Shown here: positions 1-7,505 of the stretch, in pieces | Position numbering within the stretch: position 1 is the stretch's first letter | How the letters are laid out: each line of letters begins with the position of its first letter | Source: an uncultured Bacteroidales bacterium | Lineage (GTDB): Bacteria; Bacteroidota; Bacteroidia; Bacteroidales; WCHB1-69 | Direction: 5' to 3' | DNA length: 64,000 nt | Assembly (NCBI GenBank): GCA_900317715.1 | Contig: ONHS01000007.1 | Coordinates: forward strand, 1 to 64,000 | Notes under the pieces: generated by a model | Seen by the model: the letters and a program-made list of their open reading frames with translations, nothing else | What the model was told of the DNA's origin: nothing | Databases searched by the model: none | Translations under genes and position numbers: made by a program

Positions 1-67
1 GGAAGAAGGTTATTCAAGTATTTCTTTCAGTTGCGACATACTTTGACTGTTTTCAACTTATTTCACG

Positions 68-133
68 AAAAAAAATTGAGAGGCGTTGGGCACCGCACTC
101 CATGCGCTGTGCAGCCCTACGCCTCTTAATTTT
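68..133 (-). terminator. Rho-independent terminator downstream of the first lipoprotein gene
   Basis: On the minus strand a long hairpin has outer arms AATTAAGAGGCGT and ACGCCTCTCAATT, an inner GGGC/GCCC stem, and a run of eight T after the right arm. It lies about 40 bases past the stop of the gene that ends at 173. The T run is on the minus strand, which fits that gene. Confidence 0.7.
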
Positions 134-172
134 GCCGTTGCCCGTCGCCCGTTTTGGGGAACGGGACAAGGA

Positions 173-901
173 TTAGTTCTGACTTGCACGCACTGCACGC
201 ACAGAGAACCCGTAGTAGCGGCCGTAGTCGCCACACAGGTTCTGGATGGCCGAACTGAAGCCGAAGGACCACGCGGAGTCCGGGTGTTCCGTGTCCAACG
301 AACTCGACCAGTAGAAGCTGTATTTACCGTCGAAGTAGATATCCCTACCGAGGCGGTAACCTGGGGTGGGCAGGAAGATACTCTTGCCATTGGGAGCAGT
401 CAGCAGGCGGCCATTAACTCCATTGCGGGTGATCCAAGTGCTGGTAGTGTTGTCCATCAGCTCTTGCCACTCGTCTTTCGTCGGCGTGCGGGCACCTCCG
501 CCAATATTAACCGTGGCGGCGTCGTCGGAAGCCTCCAAGGTGGTCAGGTTGTCCGTGTAGCCGTCTATACCGTATTCGGGATCGTTGCAATATTTGTTCA
601 TGTCTCCATTTCGACTGCTGTATCTGTAGGTTTCCCATTCAAAGTTCATCTTCGGATTGGTCTCGCCCCAGGCGTAGTAGTTGCCGGAGCCTTCGGGTCT
701 TACGGCGCCCACGTTGCGGTCGGCCCACAGCAGGCCACTCGGCAACCCGAGGTCCACCCAGGTCACAGATGTGGTAACGGTTCCGTCGCCATCAGTGCTG
801 TTGTTGTCTACGACATATGGTAGGGGTGTTTCTTTTCCACAAGAGCACAGTCCAGCCACCAGCAGAGTGGCTGTCAAAAGGAATAAAAATGTTCTTTTCA
901 T
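173..901 (-). CDS. FISUMP/DUF1566-like lipoprotein
   Basis: Predicted exported lipoprotein of 242 residues, probably surface or periplasmic; its molecular role is unknown. The frame is open upstream to 1063, but I start at 901 because the protein then begins with a classical lipoprotein signal (MKRTFLFLL, hydrophobic core, lipobox LCSC at about residues 18-21). The mature part opens with VDLGLPSGLLWADRNVGA and YYAWGE, the typical start of the Bacteroidota form of the FISUMP fold, and has the closing pattern FYWSSS...GFSVRAV. The gene has its own -7 box at 1002-1009 and a hairpin terminator at 68-133, so it is probably monocistronic. The same fold is repeated five times in the giant protein at 47.5-53.1 kb. 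Family assignment is confident, function is not. Confidence 0.85.
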   Translation of the reverse strand: MKRTFLFLLTATLLVAGLCSCGKETPLPYVVDNNSTDGDGTVTTSVTWVDLGLPSGLLWADRNVGAVRPEGSGNYYAWGETNPKMNFEWETYRYSSRNGDMNKYCNDPEYGIDGYTDNLTTLEASDDAATVNIGGGARTPTKDEWQELMDNTTSTWITRNGVNGRLLTAPNGKSIFLPTPGYRLGRDIYFDGKYSFYWSSSLDTEHPDSAWSFGFSSAIQNLCGDYGRYYGFSVRAVRASQN

Positions 902-1001
902 CGCAATTAAATTTAGGGGACCTCTGGTTTCACTTTTTTTCCATGACATCTCCTCATACCCTGCAAGGTCCTTTAGACAAAATATGGGAAAAACGCCGCA
1001 G

Positions 1002-1009
1002 CAAATATA
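1002..1009 (-). promoter_or_regulatory. Bacteroidota -7 box (TATATTTG)
   Basis: The minus strand reads TATATTTG, matching the Bacteroidota -7 consensus TAnnTTTG. It lies about 100 bases upstream of the lipoprotein start at 901. I see no clear -33 TTTG at the usual distance. Confidence 0.5.
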
Positions 1010-1390
1010 CACATTTTTCTGACACCTGCGACACTTTTTTGTTCTACGTAAAATAATAATCAATACATTATATCATCAACCACTCTAATTCGCAGCACTT
1101 TTCGACAGCGAGTTCTTCTATGAATGGAACTTTGATATTGTACAATTATTACTGTCGCGTTTGTTTCTGTTAAAGGAATTTGGAGTAAGTGCTTCGCGTG
1201 CTTTCAGCACGCCCTGCAGCGCACGATTTCAAATCGAAAAGTTAGAAGTTTGCCATAGACATCTGTGAATCGATACATTACACGAAAAAATCAAAACATA
1301 TCGCATCAGTAGTAATTTTTGATTTTAGCTTTACGAGATTAATATCTCAAGTCATAAATCTCACGTCACACGTCAAAACAAAAACATCGG
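1010..1390. other. Gene-free AT-rich spacer
   Basis: No open frame with coding character on either strand. The only structure is a perfect small hairpin around 1197-1213 (GCGTGCTTTCAGCACGC) and a few TCACACGTCA heptads just before 1380, next to the end of the following gene. It separates two minus-strand lipoprotein genes. Confidence 0.5.
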
Positions 1391-2008
1391 CTATTTTCTC
1401 TTCTCCAGTCTCGGAAGTATCTCTTTTTCAAAGATATCGCGTCTCACAATGCGGTAATGCGGGTGATACGCGGCGTTGTAAGCGCGACTGTGATGCATTG
1501 CCTGGTTGTCTTGTGCTGCTTCTGTCAACGCCGGCTCGTCCTCATCAAACCCCTCAACGGCTATCTTGTTCTCACGAATGGTGCGGACGATCTCCGACCA
1601 CTCCGTAACCCATTCTGTCTGAGGTTCTTGAAACTCGTTAGCACTTCTAACGAACACATCCAGCAACGCTTCCGCGGAAACCAAGCTGTCGGCAACGGCA
1701 GAGAGAAACACCCGCACGAAACGACCTTCGCGGCCCGTCGATTCGTAATAGAGCAGACAGGAGACATCATTCTCCGACAGTTCCGAATAGAGATAGTGTC
1801 GCACCATCGCGGTGTCCGTAATCAGATGTCCCGGCCCAAAATGGTCCTGGTAGAAACTCTTGTAAATATCCTGCAGTCGGGCCTCCGGATAGGAGTCCAT
1901 CAAGTGTTCAATGGCCGCTTGGAGCGTCTGCAGTTGATCCTTCTGACGGCAGGACGCAAGCAGCAACACCGCGCCAAATAATATGATAATCAGGGGGTTG
2001 GTTCTCAT
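1391..2008 (-). CDS. Conserved hypothetical lipoprotein
   Basis: A 205-residue exported lipoprotein. I chose the ATG at 2008, not the frame's upstream limit, because it gives a signal peptide MRTNPLIIILFGAVLLLASC with lipobox LASC. The mature part is acidic-helical and carries the phrase IYKSFYQDHFGPGHL near residue 50, which I associate with an uncharacterised Bacteroidota lipoprotein group; the C-terminus is YHPHYRIVRRDIFEKEILPRL. It lies 31 bases downstream of the HipA-like gene on the same strand and may be read through from it, but nothing in its sequence suggests a toxin-antitoxin role. Confidence 0.75.
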   Translation of the reverse strand: MRTNPLIIILFGAVLLLASCRQKDQLQTLQAAIEHLMDSYPEARLQDIYKSFYQDHFGPGHLITDTAMVRHYLYSELSENDVSCLLYYESTGREGRFVRVFLSAVADSLVSAEALLDVFVRSANEFQEPQTEWVTEWSEIVRTIRENKIAVEGFDEDEPALTEAAQDNQAMHHSRAYNAAYHPHYRIVRRDIFEKEILPRLEKRK

Positions 2009-2039
2009 TTTATAAAAGTTTTTAATTTTGCAATAGTAT

Positions 2040-3164
2040 TTATGATTCTTTGATTTTGCACAAAAGCAAGTCGCCACAGTTGGATTTAACCTCTTCATAA
2101 ATCTCTCTGCAACGCTGTTCCGTCATTTTGTTTTTCGTGCCCACTTCTATCATATCTTTCAAAGTGGGGTTTCCCGTTCCGTTGACAGAAGTGGCATGCT
2201 CTCCATTATAGCCCTCCGTACAAAGCGTCAAATCATACGCGGGAGCGAGATGCCAAGAATAATGTCCAATTCCAGTTTCCGTAACCATAAAACGGAAGTT
2301 CTTGCAATGGTCATCCTTGTTGTCAGTCAAGTAGTTAAAAACCATCCGTCGGAATAATTCTTCCACTTCTTTGGCACTTTGAGTGAGAAAGCCTGTCAGC
2401 GCAAGCAGATTGGCGTAATCAAGATAAGGCATGGTCAACGACAGACAAAGCAATCCACCTGCAGTTGCCGTATGGATACGCTCACCGTTCAGTGCAATAT
2501 CGAAACGCCGTGTCGTAAAATACCGACCATTTGTCAGCTTATAATCAGGAATATTGATACCACATTGTCTGGCCACCTCATTGTAATGAAGCTCTTGCTG
2601 CCCGATGTCAACGGGATCGTAATAGTGGCGGAACTTGATGAGCCAATGACCTTCACTATCGCTAAAAATGGCTTTGGGACGGGCGCCGCCGCTGTTTCCG
2701 CTTCTGTAAAGAAGCAACCCTGCATCATCATCCTGTTGTTCTTTCAACACCTGCAATGCTTTCTCTTGAAGGACATCAAAATCAAGTGCTTCAGAATCTT
2801 TAATTAGCTTTTTTTCAGGATGATACGTTAACGCGCCCATACCGCCACAGCCCACGATACTCAATCTGTCAAGGGCAGAAAGGTCCGCGTCATTGATACC
2901 TTCGCGTAACAACGCCTTATGGAGCAGGTAGCGACCGTAACCATCGGGAAGACTGTCTTCGAAGATGCCAAAATCACCATGAAAAGGCTGATGCTTTGCA
3001 ATAAACAAGCCCGTTTTCAAAGGGAGTTCCAATGGCGATATACTAAACCCGTCAGACAACCACAGGCGGTCGTATTCAAAGGCGCATAGGCGGTCGTCGG
3101 GAGTGAGAGACAACGTTCCGACAACCCTGTCGTGATATTTCACAGTTAATATATCTGTTTTCAT
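2040..3164 (-). CDS. hipA: HipA-like serine/threonine kinase (toxin)
   Basis: HipA-family protein kinase, 374 residues. In the family, the kinase phosphorylates a translation factor such as a tRNA synthetase and causes growth arrest. Residues 1-110 hold the N-terminal couple_hipA region (PLELPLKTGLF, DSLPDGYGRYL). The kinase part shows the glycine loop SGNSGGARPKAIF (154-167), ATP lysine in WLIKFRH (177), the catalytic loop NKDDHCKNF (D285) and the metal-binding APAYDL (D311), so the active site looks intact. The start overlaps the stop of the upstream HTH gene by 4 bases (ATGA), the usual coupling of antitoxin and toxin. It is single-chain, not split. Confidence 0.9.
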   Translation of the reverse strand: MKTDILTVKYHDRVVGTLSLTPDDRLCAFEYDRLWLSDGFSISPLELPLKTGLFIAKHQPFHGDFGIFEDSLPDGYGRYLLHKALLREGINDADLSALDRLSIVGCGGMGALTYHPEKKLIKDSEALDFDVLQEKALQVLKEQQDDDAGLLLYRSGNSGGARPKAIFSDSEGHWLIKFRHYYDPVDIGQQELHYNEVARQCGINIPDYKLTNGRYFTTRRFDIALNGERIHTATAGGLLCLSLTMPYLDYANLLALTGFLTQSAKEVEELFRRMVFNYLTDNKDDHCKNFRFMVTETGIGHYSWHLAPAYDLTLCTEGYNGEHATSVNGTGNPTLKDMIEVGTKNKMTEQRCREIYEEVKSNCGDLLLCKIKES

Positions 3165-3505
3165 TTCTTATAAGCTTTTGTTTTACCGGAATTTTTGCGA
3201 ATTTGGGTTAGTTCTTCCATGGTTGAGTATTTTGGAGTGGCGAACAGGCCTTTAATTTCAGAAGCGTAGCCCAACGCCGTTGCCAATCCTATCAGGTTTT
3301 TCAGCGAAATAAGCCCTTTCTGCTCAAACCGCACCACGTTGCTCACAGCAACACCCGCACGTTCAGCCACCTCTTCGCGCGTCAACCCTTTCTCCACCCT
3401 GCGATGACGAAAATCATTGGCAATTTGTCTGCCAACATGATCAGCATCCTCATGCAAATAATCCTCAAGAACTGATAACATATTATCCATATCCTCATAC
3501 ACCAT
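3161..3505 (-). CDS. hipB: HipB-like XRE antitoxin
   Basis: A 114-residue XRE/Cro helix-turn-helix protein, the expected DNA-binding antitoxin and autorepressor of the HipA gene it overlaps by 4 bases. The HTH lies at about residues 30-75 (RHRRVEKGLTREEVAERAGVAVSN, broken here by family helices 2 and 3), followed by a LIGLATALGYASEIKGLF helix. The basic tail ends KTKAYKK. A second ATG five codons downstream (MDNML) is an equally possible start. It is longer at the N-terminus than typical HipB (about 75-90 residues). Confidence 0.85.
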   Translation of the reverse strand: MVYEDMDNMLSVLEDYLHEDADHVGRQIANDFRHRRVEKGLTREEVAERAGVAVSNVVRFEQKGLISLKNLIGLATALGYASEIKGLFATPKYSTMEELTQIRKNSGKTKAYKK

Positions 3506-3533
3506 AGAAAAACAACTAAAATATTATCAGCTG

Positions 3534-3541
3534 CAAAGATA
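3534..3541 (-). promoter_or_regulatory. -7 box of the hipBA-like operon (TATCTTTG)
   Basis: The minus strand reads TATCTTTG, a TAnnTTTG match, 29 bases upstream of the HipB-like start. It lies next to a weak ATATTATCAGC / GATAAT-like arrangement that could serve as an autoregulatory operator. Confidence 0.45.
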
Positions 3542-3552
3542 CATTTTTTTGA

Positions 3553-3819
3553 TTATCTCGGCCAAAAAAACCACACCAGCAAAACTATTTGTGCCACCAG
3601 AATGGCAGGCACTCCGTAGCGGAACTTCTTGTGTTGGGTTTTATGGCGCCATACGCGCATGCCTAACCACGCACCAACGCTTCCGCCCACCGCCGCCATT
3701 CCCAACAGCACACTTTCGGGAATCCGCCACCGCGAGCGTTTCGCCTTCCATTTGTCGATGCCGTAGAGGAGGAAGGTAAGAACGTTGACAATCAGAATAA
3801 AAGATAGTATCACTCGCAT
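3553..3819 (-). CDS. DUF1294 family membrane protein
   Basis: Small inner-membrane protein of 88 residues with two or three hydrophobic segments: about 1-19, a GMAAVGGSVGAWLGM segment, and a C-terminal VPAILVAQIVLLVWFF. The DUF1294 signature is clear: YGIDKWKAKRSRWRIPE, then GGSVGAWLGM, then RHKTQHKKF. Function is unknown. Its start overlaps the end of the AbiEii-like gene by 10 bases, so it is probably co-transcribed with the AbiE pair although it has no known link to such systems. Confidence 0.85.
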   Translation of the reverse strand: MRVILSFILIVNVLTFLLYGIDKWKAKRSRWRIPESVLLGMAAVGGSVGAWLGMRVWRHKTQHKKFRYGVPAILVAQIVLLVWFFWPR

Positions 3820-5045
3820 TTCCTTATCTTTTTTCCCTGATTATCAATATAATAAAAACTCTTGCCATCTAAAGAGACAAGGGCAACTCCATCCCGAAAA
3901 ACGGACGCCTGCTCGTAAACAATCGGTATCACAATTTCTCCCTGCCTGTTTATGTATCCACTTTTACCTTGAAGATCAACGATTGCTAATCCTTCAGCAA
4001 AAGTCGTAATATCATCGTATTTTGGTTCTATGACAAATTTCCCAGTCTTGTCAATCAGACCCCATTTCCCATCAATTTCAACGGGGGCATTCCCATTGCT
4101 AAATGGGTATGCATCATCAAATACAGCATTGATAATCAAATTCTTATCTTTGTCAACATAGCCATATTTCTTACCTATTTCGACTTCTGCGAGTCCTTCG
4201 CTTAAATATGCCTTAGTGCCATTAAACTCAATCTCATTTGCATATAGAAATCCGTCATCACTAATCTTTTCCTCCACAAACTCCCTGAAATTCAATATTT
4301 GTGCACTTCGGACTGGATTGAACAGCAGATGTTCGAAATCTTTCTGCTTCTGCGACAGACTGGTGTTCTCCAACTTGTCCAACAACGCCTTCCTTAAATC
4401 GGCAGCATTCTCTATGCCATTCCGTTGTTTCAAGAAATCAAAATCAGGAGCGATTTGCTGCCACAAAAAGATCGTGTCGTAAAAATCACGTCCTTTGGCT
4501 CTTGCCAACAATGCCAGAAGCTTCATGGCCAACAATGTTTCCTTCGAAGGCACCGTGACCGGAAAGAAAAAACCGCAGCGATTGACCAAAGCCGTTTGAG
4601 GGATATAGTCCACCCCCTGATCTTGTGCCTCAATCTTCATTAGAAACCGTTCCTCGCGATGACCTGTAAGATTCATTTCAAAGAGTAGTTCTGGGAAAAA
4701 GATGTTGCGACGATACGCCGTTAGTTTGGGATTTTCCTTGTCCCGAAGTTCCACTTTTAGTCCCTGAAGACGAAGATATTCCGCCAAAGAATCCGTCATG
4801 CTGATGAATTCCTCGGAGGTCAAACCTTTGCAGTCGAAGTCCAAATCCTCCGAAAAACGATCAATTCCATATACAAGACGGAGATTCGTTCCCCCGATAA
4901 ACACCAACTTTGGTGCAAAAGGGGACTGCATCAGATGCTCTAACGCCAAAAGTTCCACATATTCTTTGAGAACATGCTTGTGAAATGCAGCATTCGCCGC
5001 TATTTGTTGAGGATAGAATGATAATAGTGAGGATAAATCAATCAT
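3810..5045 (-). CDS. AbiEii-like nucleotidyltransferase toxin with C-terminal WG repeats
   Basis: 411 residues. Residues 1-260 are an AbiEii/AbiGii nucleotidyltransferase. They carry the strand-loop motif FIGGTNLRLVYGIDR (49-63) with SEDLDFD (65-71), a K/R-rich MKLLALLARAKGRDFYD helix and the helical tail. In the AbiE family this is the toxin of a type IV-class pair, a nucleotidyltransferase that blocks growth during phage infection. Residues about 280-408 are unlike the family: four WG (KWG) beta repeats (KYGYVDKDKNLII, KWGLIDKTGKFVI, KSGYINRQGEIVI, SFYYIDNQGKKI), normally found in surface or ligand-binding proteins. There is no signal peptide, so the WG part should be cytoplasmic. It overlaps the upstream AbiEi-like gene by 8 bases. 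Confidence 0.85.
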   Translation of the reverse strand: MIDLSSLLSFYPQQIAANAAFHKHVLKEYVELLALEHLMQSPFAPKLVFIGGTNLRLVYGIDRFSEDLDFDCKGLTSEEFISMTDSLAEYLRLQGLKVELRDKENPKLTAYRRNIFFPELLFEMNLTGHREERFLMKIEAQDQGVDYIPQTALVNRCGFFFPVTVPSKETLLAMKLLALLARAKGRDFYDTIFLWQQIAPDFDFLKQRNGIENAADLRKALLDKLENTSLSQKQKDFEHLLFNPVRSAQILNFREFVEEKISDDGFLYANEIEFNGTKAYLSEGLAEVEIGKKYGYVDKDKNLIINAVFDDAYPFSNGNAPVEIDGKWGLIDKTGKFVIEPKYDDITTFAEGLAIVDLQGKSGYINRQGEIVIPIVYEQASVFRDGVALVSLDGKSFYYIDNQGKKIRKCE

Positions 5046-5658
5046 TTCGGTATGTTTTTAACAGTAGATTCACTCTATATTGTAACGCCTTAACGGCACT
5101 TTGCTCGGAATACGCCAGCAATCGGTCTCGGTCCAACTCTTCCTGCATCCACCATTCATCCAAACGGAGTTCCATCAATGCTTCCTCTGTGTTGTATTGC
5201 GGGTAAAGATACAGCAGGTCGAGGATGGCCTTTTCGGGAAATGCGAGCAGGTAGCTGCCATGCGGCGACAGGATCATGGGCTTGTAACCGAAAAACAGGG
5301 CAGGTTTCACCGTTTGATAGCTGAACTCGCCAAAGTCGTTGCTGTACGAGGCTGGACGATTAGAAGTGACGCTCGTAACGGTCGTTACCGCTTCGGGAAT
5401 AATGCCATAGAAAGACAATGCGGTGTGTAAACTAATATACGACGGGGTGTAAATCCGCTGCGCCAAATATCTTGTGGCTTCAGAGTTGCCTTTGAGATCG
5501 CTGAAAGCATACCAATCTTGCCTCAACCTCGACAAATAGCCTTTTTTCACCCAACGGAAAAGGTTATTTCTGTCGAAATCAGGCATCCAAGCACGAATTT
5601 GGTAGATATTGAAACATCCTACCGTATGCCATTGCTCTCTGAATTCCAAATAGGTCAT
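5038..5658 (-). CDS. AbiEi-like antitoxin/transcriptional regulator
   Basis: 206-residue partner of the downstream nucleotidyltransferase toxin. Residues 10-60 form the winged helix-turn-helix typical of AbiEi (FNIYQIRAWMPDFDR, then LFRWVKKGYLSRLRQDWYAF). The rest is the AbiEi C-terminal fold (YISLHTALSFYGIIPEA and FPEKAILDLLYLYPQYN). In the family it represses its own promoter and neutralises the toxin. It is the first gene of the pair, and its stop overlaps the toxin start by 8 bases. A -7 box lies at 5682-5689, 24 bases upstream. Confidence 0.88.
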   Translation of the reverse strand: MTYLEFREQWHTVGCFNIYQIRAWMPDFDRNNLFRWVKKGYLSRLRQDWYAFSDLKGNSEATRYLAQRIYTPSYISLHTALSFYGIIPEAVTTVTSVTSNRPASYSNDFGEFSYQTVKPALFFGYKPMILSPHGSYLLAFPEKAILDLLYLYPQYNTEEALMELRLDEWWMQEELDRDRLLAYSEQSAVKALQYRVNLLLKTYRND

Positions 5659-5681
5659 ATTATTTTATTCAAAAGACGCTG

Positions 5682-5689
5682 CAAAAATA
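5682..5689 (-). promoter_or_regulatory. -7 box of the AbiE operon (TATTTTTG)
   Basis: The minus strand reads TATTTTTG, 24 bases before the AbiEi-like start codon. This is the commonest form of the -7 element in this window. Confidence 0.5.
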
Positions 5690-5718
5690 CAACTTTTCTT
5701 GAATAAAACAAGGTAATC

Positions 5719-5856
5719 TTATAACTGTGCCAAAATTTCCGGCATAAACAATATCAAACCGACAATGACCGAAGTGATGGAAACGAGAACGGAGGCAACG
5801 GCGATAGCATAGGCAACCGCTTGGCGAAAGAGATCCTTACCCCCGCAAATCCACAA
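5719..5856 (-). CDS. Possible 45-residue hydrophobic peptide (TTG start)
   Basis: Directly after the ligase gene, in another frame, the minus strand encodes KDLFRQAVAYAIAVASVLV and then SITSVIVGLILFMPEILAQL before a TAA. This is a clean single transmembrane helix without internal stops. No ATG or GTG opens the frame; the only candidate is a TTG at 5854-5856 that overlaps the last 20 bases of the ligase gene. It could be a translationally coupled small membrane protein or the tail of a lost gene. I do not recognise it. Confidence 0.3.
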   Translation of the reverse strand: MWICGGKDLFRQAVAYAIAVASVLVSITSVIVGLILFMPEILAQL

Positions 5857-7168
5857 ACTTCACGGGTTTACGGGCGCTGGGCGGGAAGTTGATGCGCTGG
5901 ACCTCTTCGACGGAGCTGATGACGACCGTCGGGGCGACGCGGACGTGCGCACGGAAACGGTTCTTCAGCTCGTTGACGATCTCCTCGGGGTGGTTCTTGA
6001 ACCGCACGTTCTCCTCGACGGCCTCGACATTCAACCCCACCTTCACGACCACCTCGTCGGTGCCCTGCTGTGAATCCTGCACATAGATGACGTAATTCTG
6101 CACGAACGGCGTGTTGTTCAGCACGTCCATGAGCGCGGGCGGATAGAGGGTGGTGCCCTTCAGCTTGATCATATTGTTCTTGCGGCCCACCAACGGAGTG
6201 AGTCGGTAACTATTTCTGCCACAACGACATTGCTCGGTAATCTTCGCACACATATCGCCCGTGCGGAAGCGCAGCAGCGGCATGCCCTCCACACCGAGAG
6301 TTGTCACCACCACTTCGCCGGTCTCGCCGTCGGCAACGGGTAGATTGTTCTCACCGATGATCTCCACGATGATGAGCTCAGGATGCACGTGACCGCCAAT
6401 GCCGTACTCGCACTCGCTGAAGGTCGCGCCCATCTCGGTGGAGGAGTAGGTGGCGTAGAGTTCCACATTCCATTTCGACTTGATCTGCTCGCCTAGGAGG
6501 TTGAGCGAGAAATCCTGGTTGCGCAGACTCTCGCCGATGCCGATAATCTTGCGGACACTGGAGTTCTGGTAGTCAATACCATGATCCTCAGCGTATTGAA
6601 TCAGTCGCGGAATAAACGACGGCACGCACATGATGCTGTCGGGCTTGATGCGCTGGATGGTGTCCCACTGCAGTTCGGGGATGCCGTTGCCCACACGGAT
6701 GACGGAGGCGCCAAGCTCCCTCAGACCGAGGAAATAGGCCAATCCTGCCATAAAACGCTTGTCGAGGGTGACCATCAGCTGGAGGATGTTACCCGGCTGT
6801 AAACCAGCACATTCGAAGCTTTTCTTTTCATTGTAGGCCAACCGTTGCAGATCCTTTTCGGTACAGCAGAAAGTCACGGGATCGCTCAGCGTGCCGCTCG
6901 TGGTGATGTAGTCGATGACCATTTCCTTCGGCACGCAGAGAAAGTCTTCATTGAAAAGTTGGAGGTCCTTCTTTTCCGTGAAGGGGATATTCACAAGATC
7001 CTCGATGGTGCGGATTTTCTCCACCTTGATGCCATAACGCTCGAACATGCGCTGGTAGAAGCGCGAATTTTGCTGCAAATAGGCCAGCGCGTCGCGCATT
7101 TTTGCCTCCTGGAAGGATTTTATCTCCTCCGCCGAAGCAAATTCTATGTCATTTTTGCTGATATTCAT
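5837..7168 (-). CDS. PaaK-like (phenylacetate-CoA ligase family) adenylate-forming enzyme
   Basis: 443-residue ANL-superfamily ligase that activates an aryl or other carboxylic acid with ATP, forming an acyl-AMP and then a CoA or carrier thioester. Visible motifs are the phosphate-binding TTSGTLSDPVTF (about residue 90), YSSTEMGATF (about 240), LRFRTGDMC with a CRCGR cysteine pair (about 300), and the C-terminal lid (LVGRKNNMIKLKG, ARKPVKFVDLRG). Length is normal for PaaK. It has its own -7 box at 7218-7225. It points the same way as the polyketide-like cluster, from which a plus-strand gene and 2 kb separate it. Aryl-polyene clusters need such a ligase, so it could supply the starter unit; that link is inference only. 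Confidence 0.85.
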   Translation of the reverse strand: MNISKNDIEFASAEEIKSFQEAKMRDALAYLQQNSRFYQRMFERYGIKVEKIRTIEDLVNIPFTEKKDLQLFNEDFLCVPKEMVIDYITTSGTLSDPVTFCCTEKDLQRLAYNEKKSFECAGLQPGNILQLMVTLDKRFMAGLAYFLGLRELGASVIRVGNGIPELQWDTIQRIKPDSIMCVPSFIPRLIQYAEDHGIDYQNSSVRKIIGIGESLRNQDFSLNLLGEQIKSKWNVELYATYSSTEMGATFSECEYGIGGHVHPELIIVEIIGENNLPVADGETGEVVVTTLGVEGMPLLRFRTGDMCAKITEQCRCGRNSYRLTPLVGRKNNMIKLKGTTLYPPALMDVLNNTPFVQNYVIYVQDSQQGTDEVVVKVGLNVEAVEENVRFKNHPEEIVNELKNRFRAHVRVAPTVVISSVEEVQRINFPPSARKPVKFVDLRG

Positions 7169-7217
7169 TACCTTGTCTTTCTGTTAGACGGCTTATGCCC
7201 TATTAAAAAAGAGACGG

Positions 7218-7225
7218 CAAAAATA
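7218..7225 (-). promoter_or_regulatory. -7 box of the PaaK-like gene (TATTTTTG)
   Basis: The minus strand reads TATTTTTG 50 bases upstream of the ligase start codon. Confidence 0.5.
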
Positions 7226-7274
7226 CGATTTTTCAGGCAATAGGCAATAGGCACAGCAACTGCGTCAAAATTTT

Positions 7275-7390
7275 ACTTAGACATAGTCTTAAACATAGAC
7301 TTAGACATAGACTTAGACATAGACTTAGACTCCGGGACTGACAGGCCACCTACTAACTACTAACTACTAACTGCTAACCGCTAACTACTA
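7275..7390. repeat. Two low-complexity tandem tracts (TAGACA/TAGACT and CTACTAA)
   Basis: From about 7275 to 7330 a 12-base unit ATAGACTTAGAC repeats about four times with small changes. From about 7347 to 7390 the heptad CTACTAA/CTGCTAA repeats, the reverse complement of the TTAGTAG/TTAGCAG tracts found at 14.83, 29.82 and 44.06 kb. They fill the spacer between the divergent ligase and sigma-like genes; the rest of that 337-base spacer shows nothing else. Confidence 0.75.
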
Positions 7391-7505
7391 TTGTCTGTTG
7401 GCTGTCAATCAACAAATTCTGGTTCGATGTGCCTTGTACAATAATTCCGGCGTTCCTGCGTTATGCACAAAATCATCAAAACAGTATAATCATAAAAACA
7501 GAAAG

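Noticed and set aside
86-823. Long plus-strand open frame (245 codons) antisense to the first lipoprotein gene
   Set aside because: No protein-like features; the minus-strand frame has a signal peptide, lipobox and FISUMP signature, so this is a shadow.
5038-5658. Plain virulence or HTH regulator unrelated to AbiE
   Set aside because: Winged helix, conserved AbiEi C-terminal fold and 8-base overlap with an AbiEii-type gene make the antitoxin reading much stronger.
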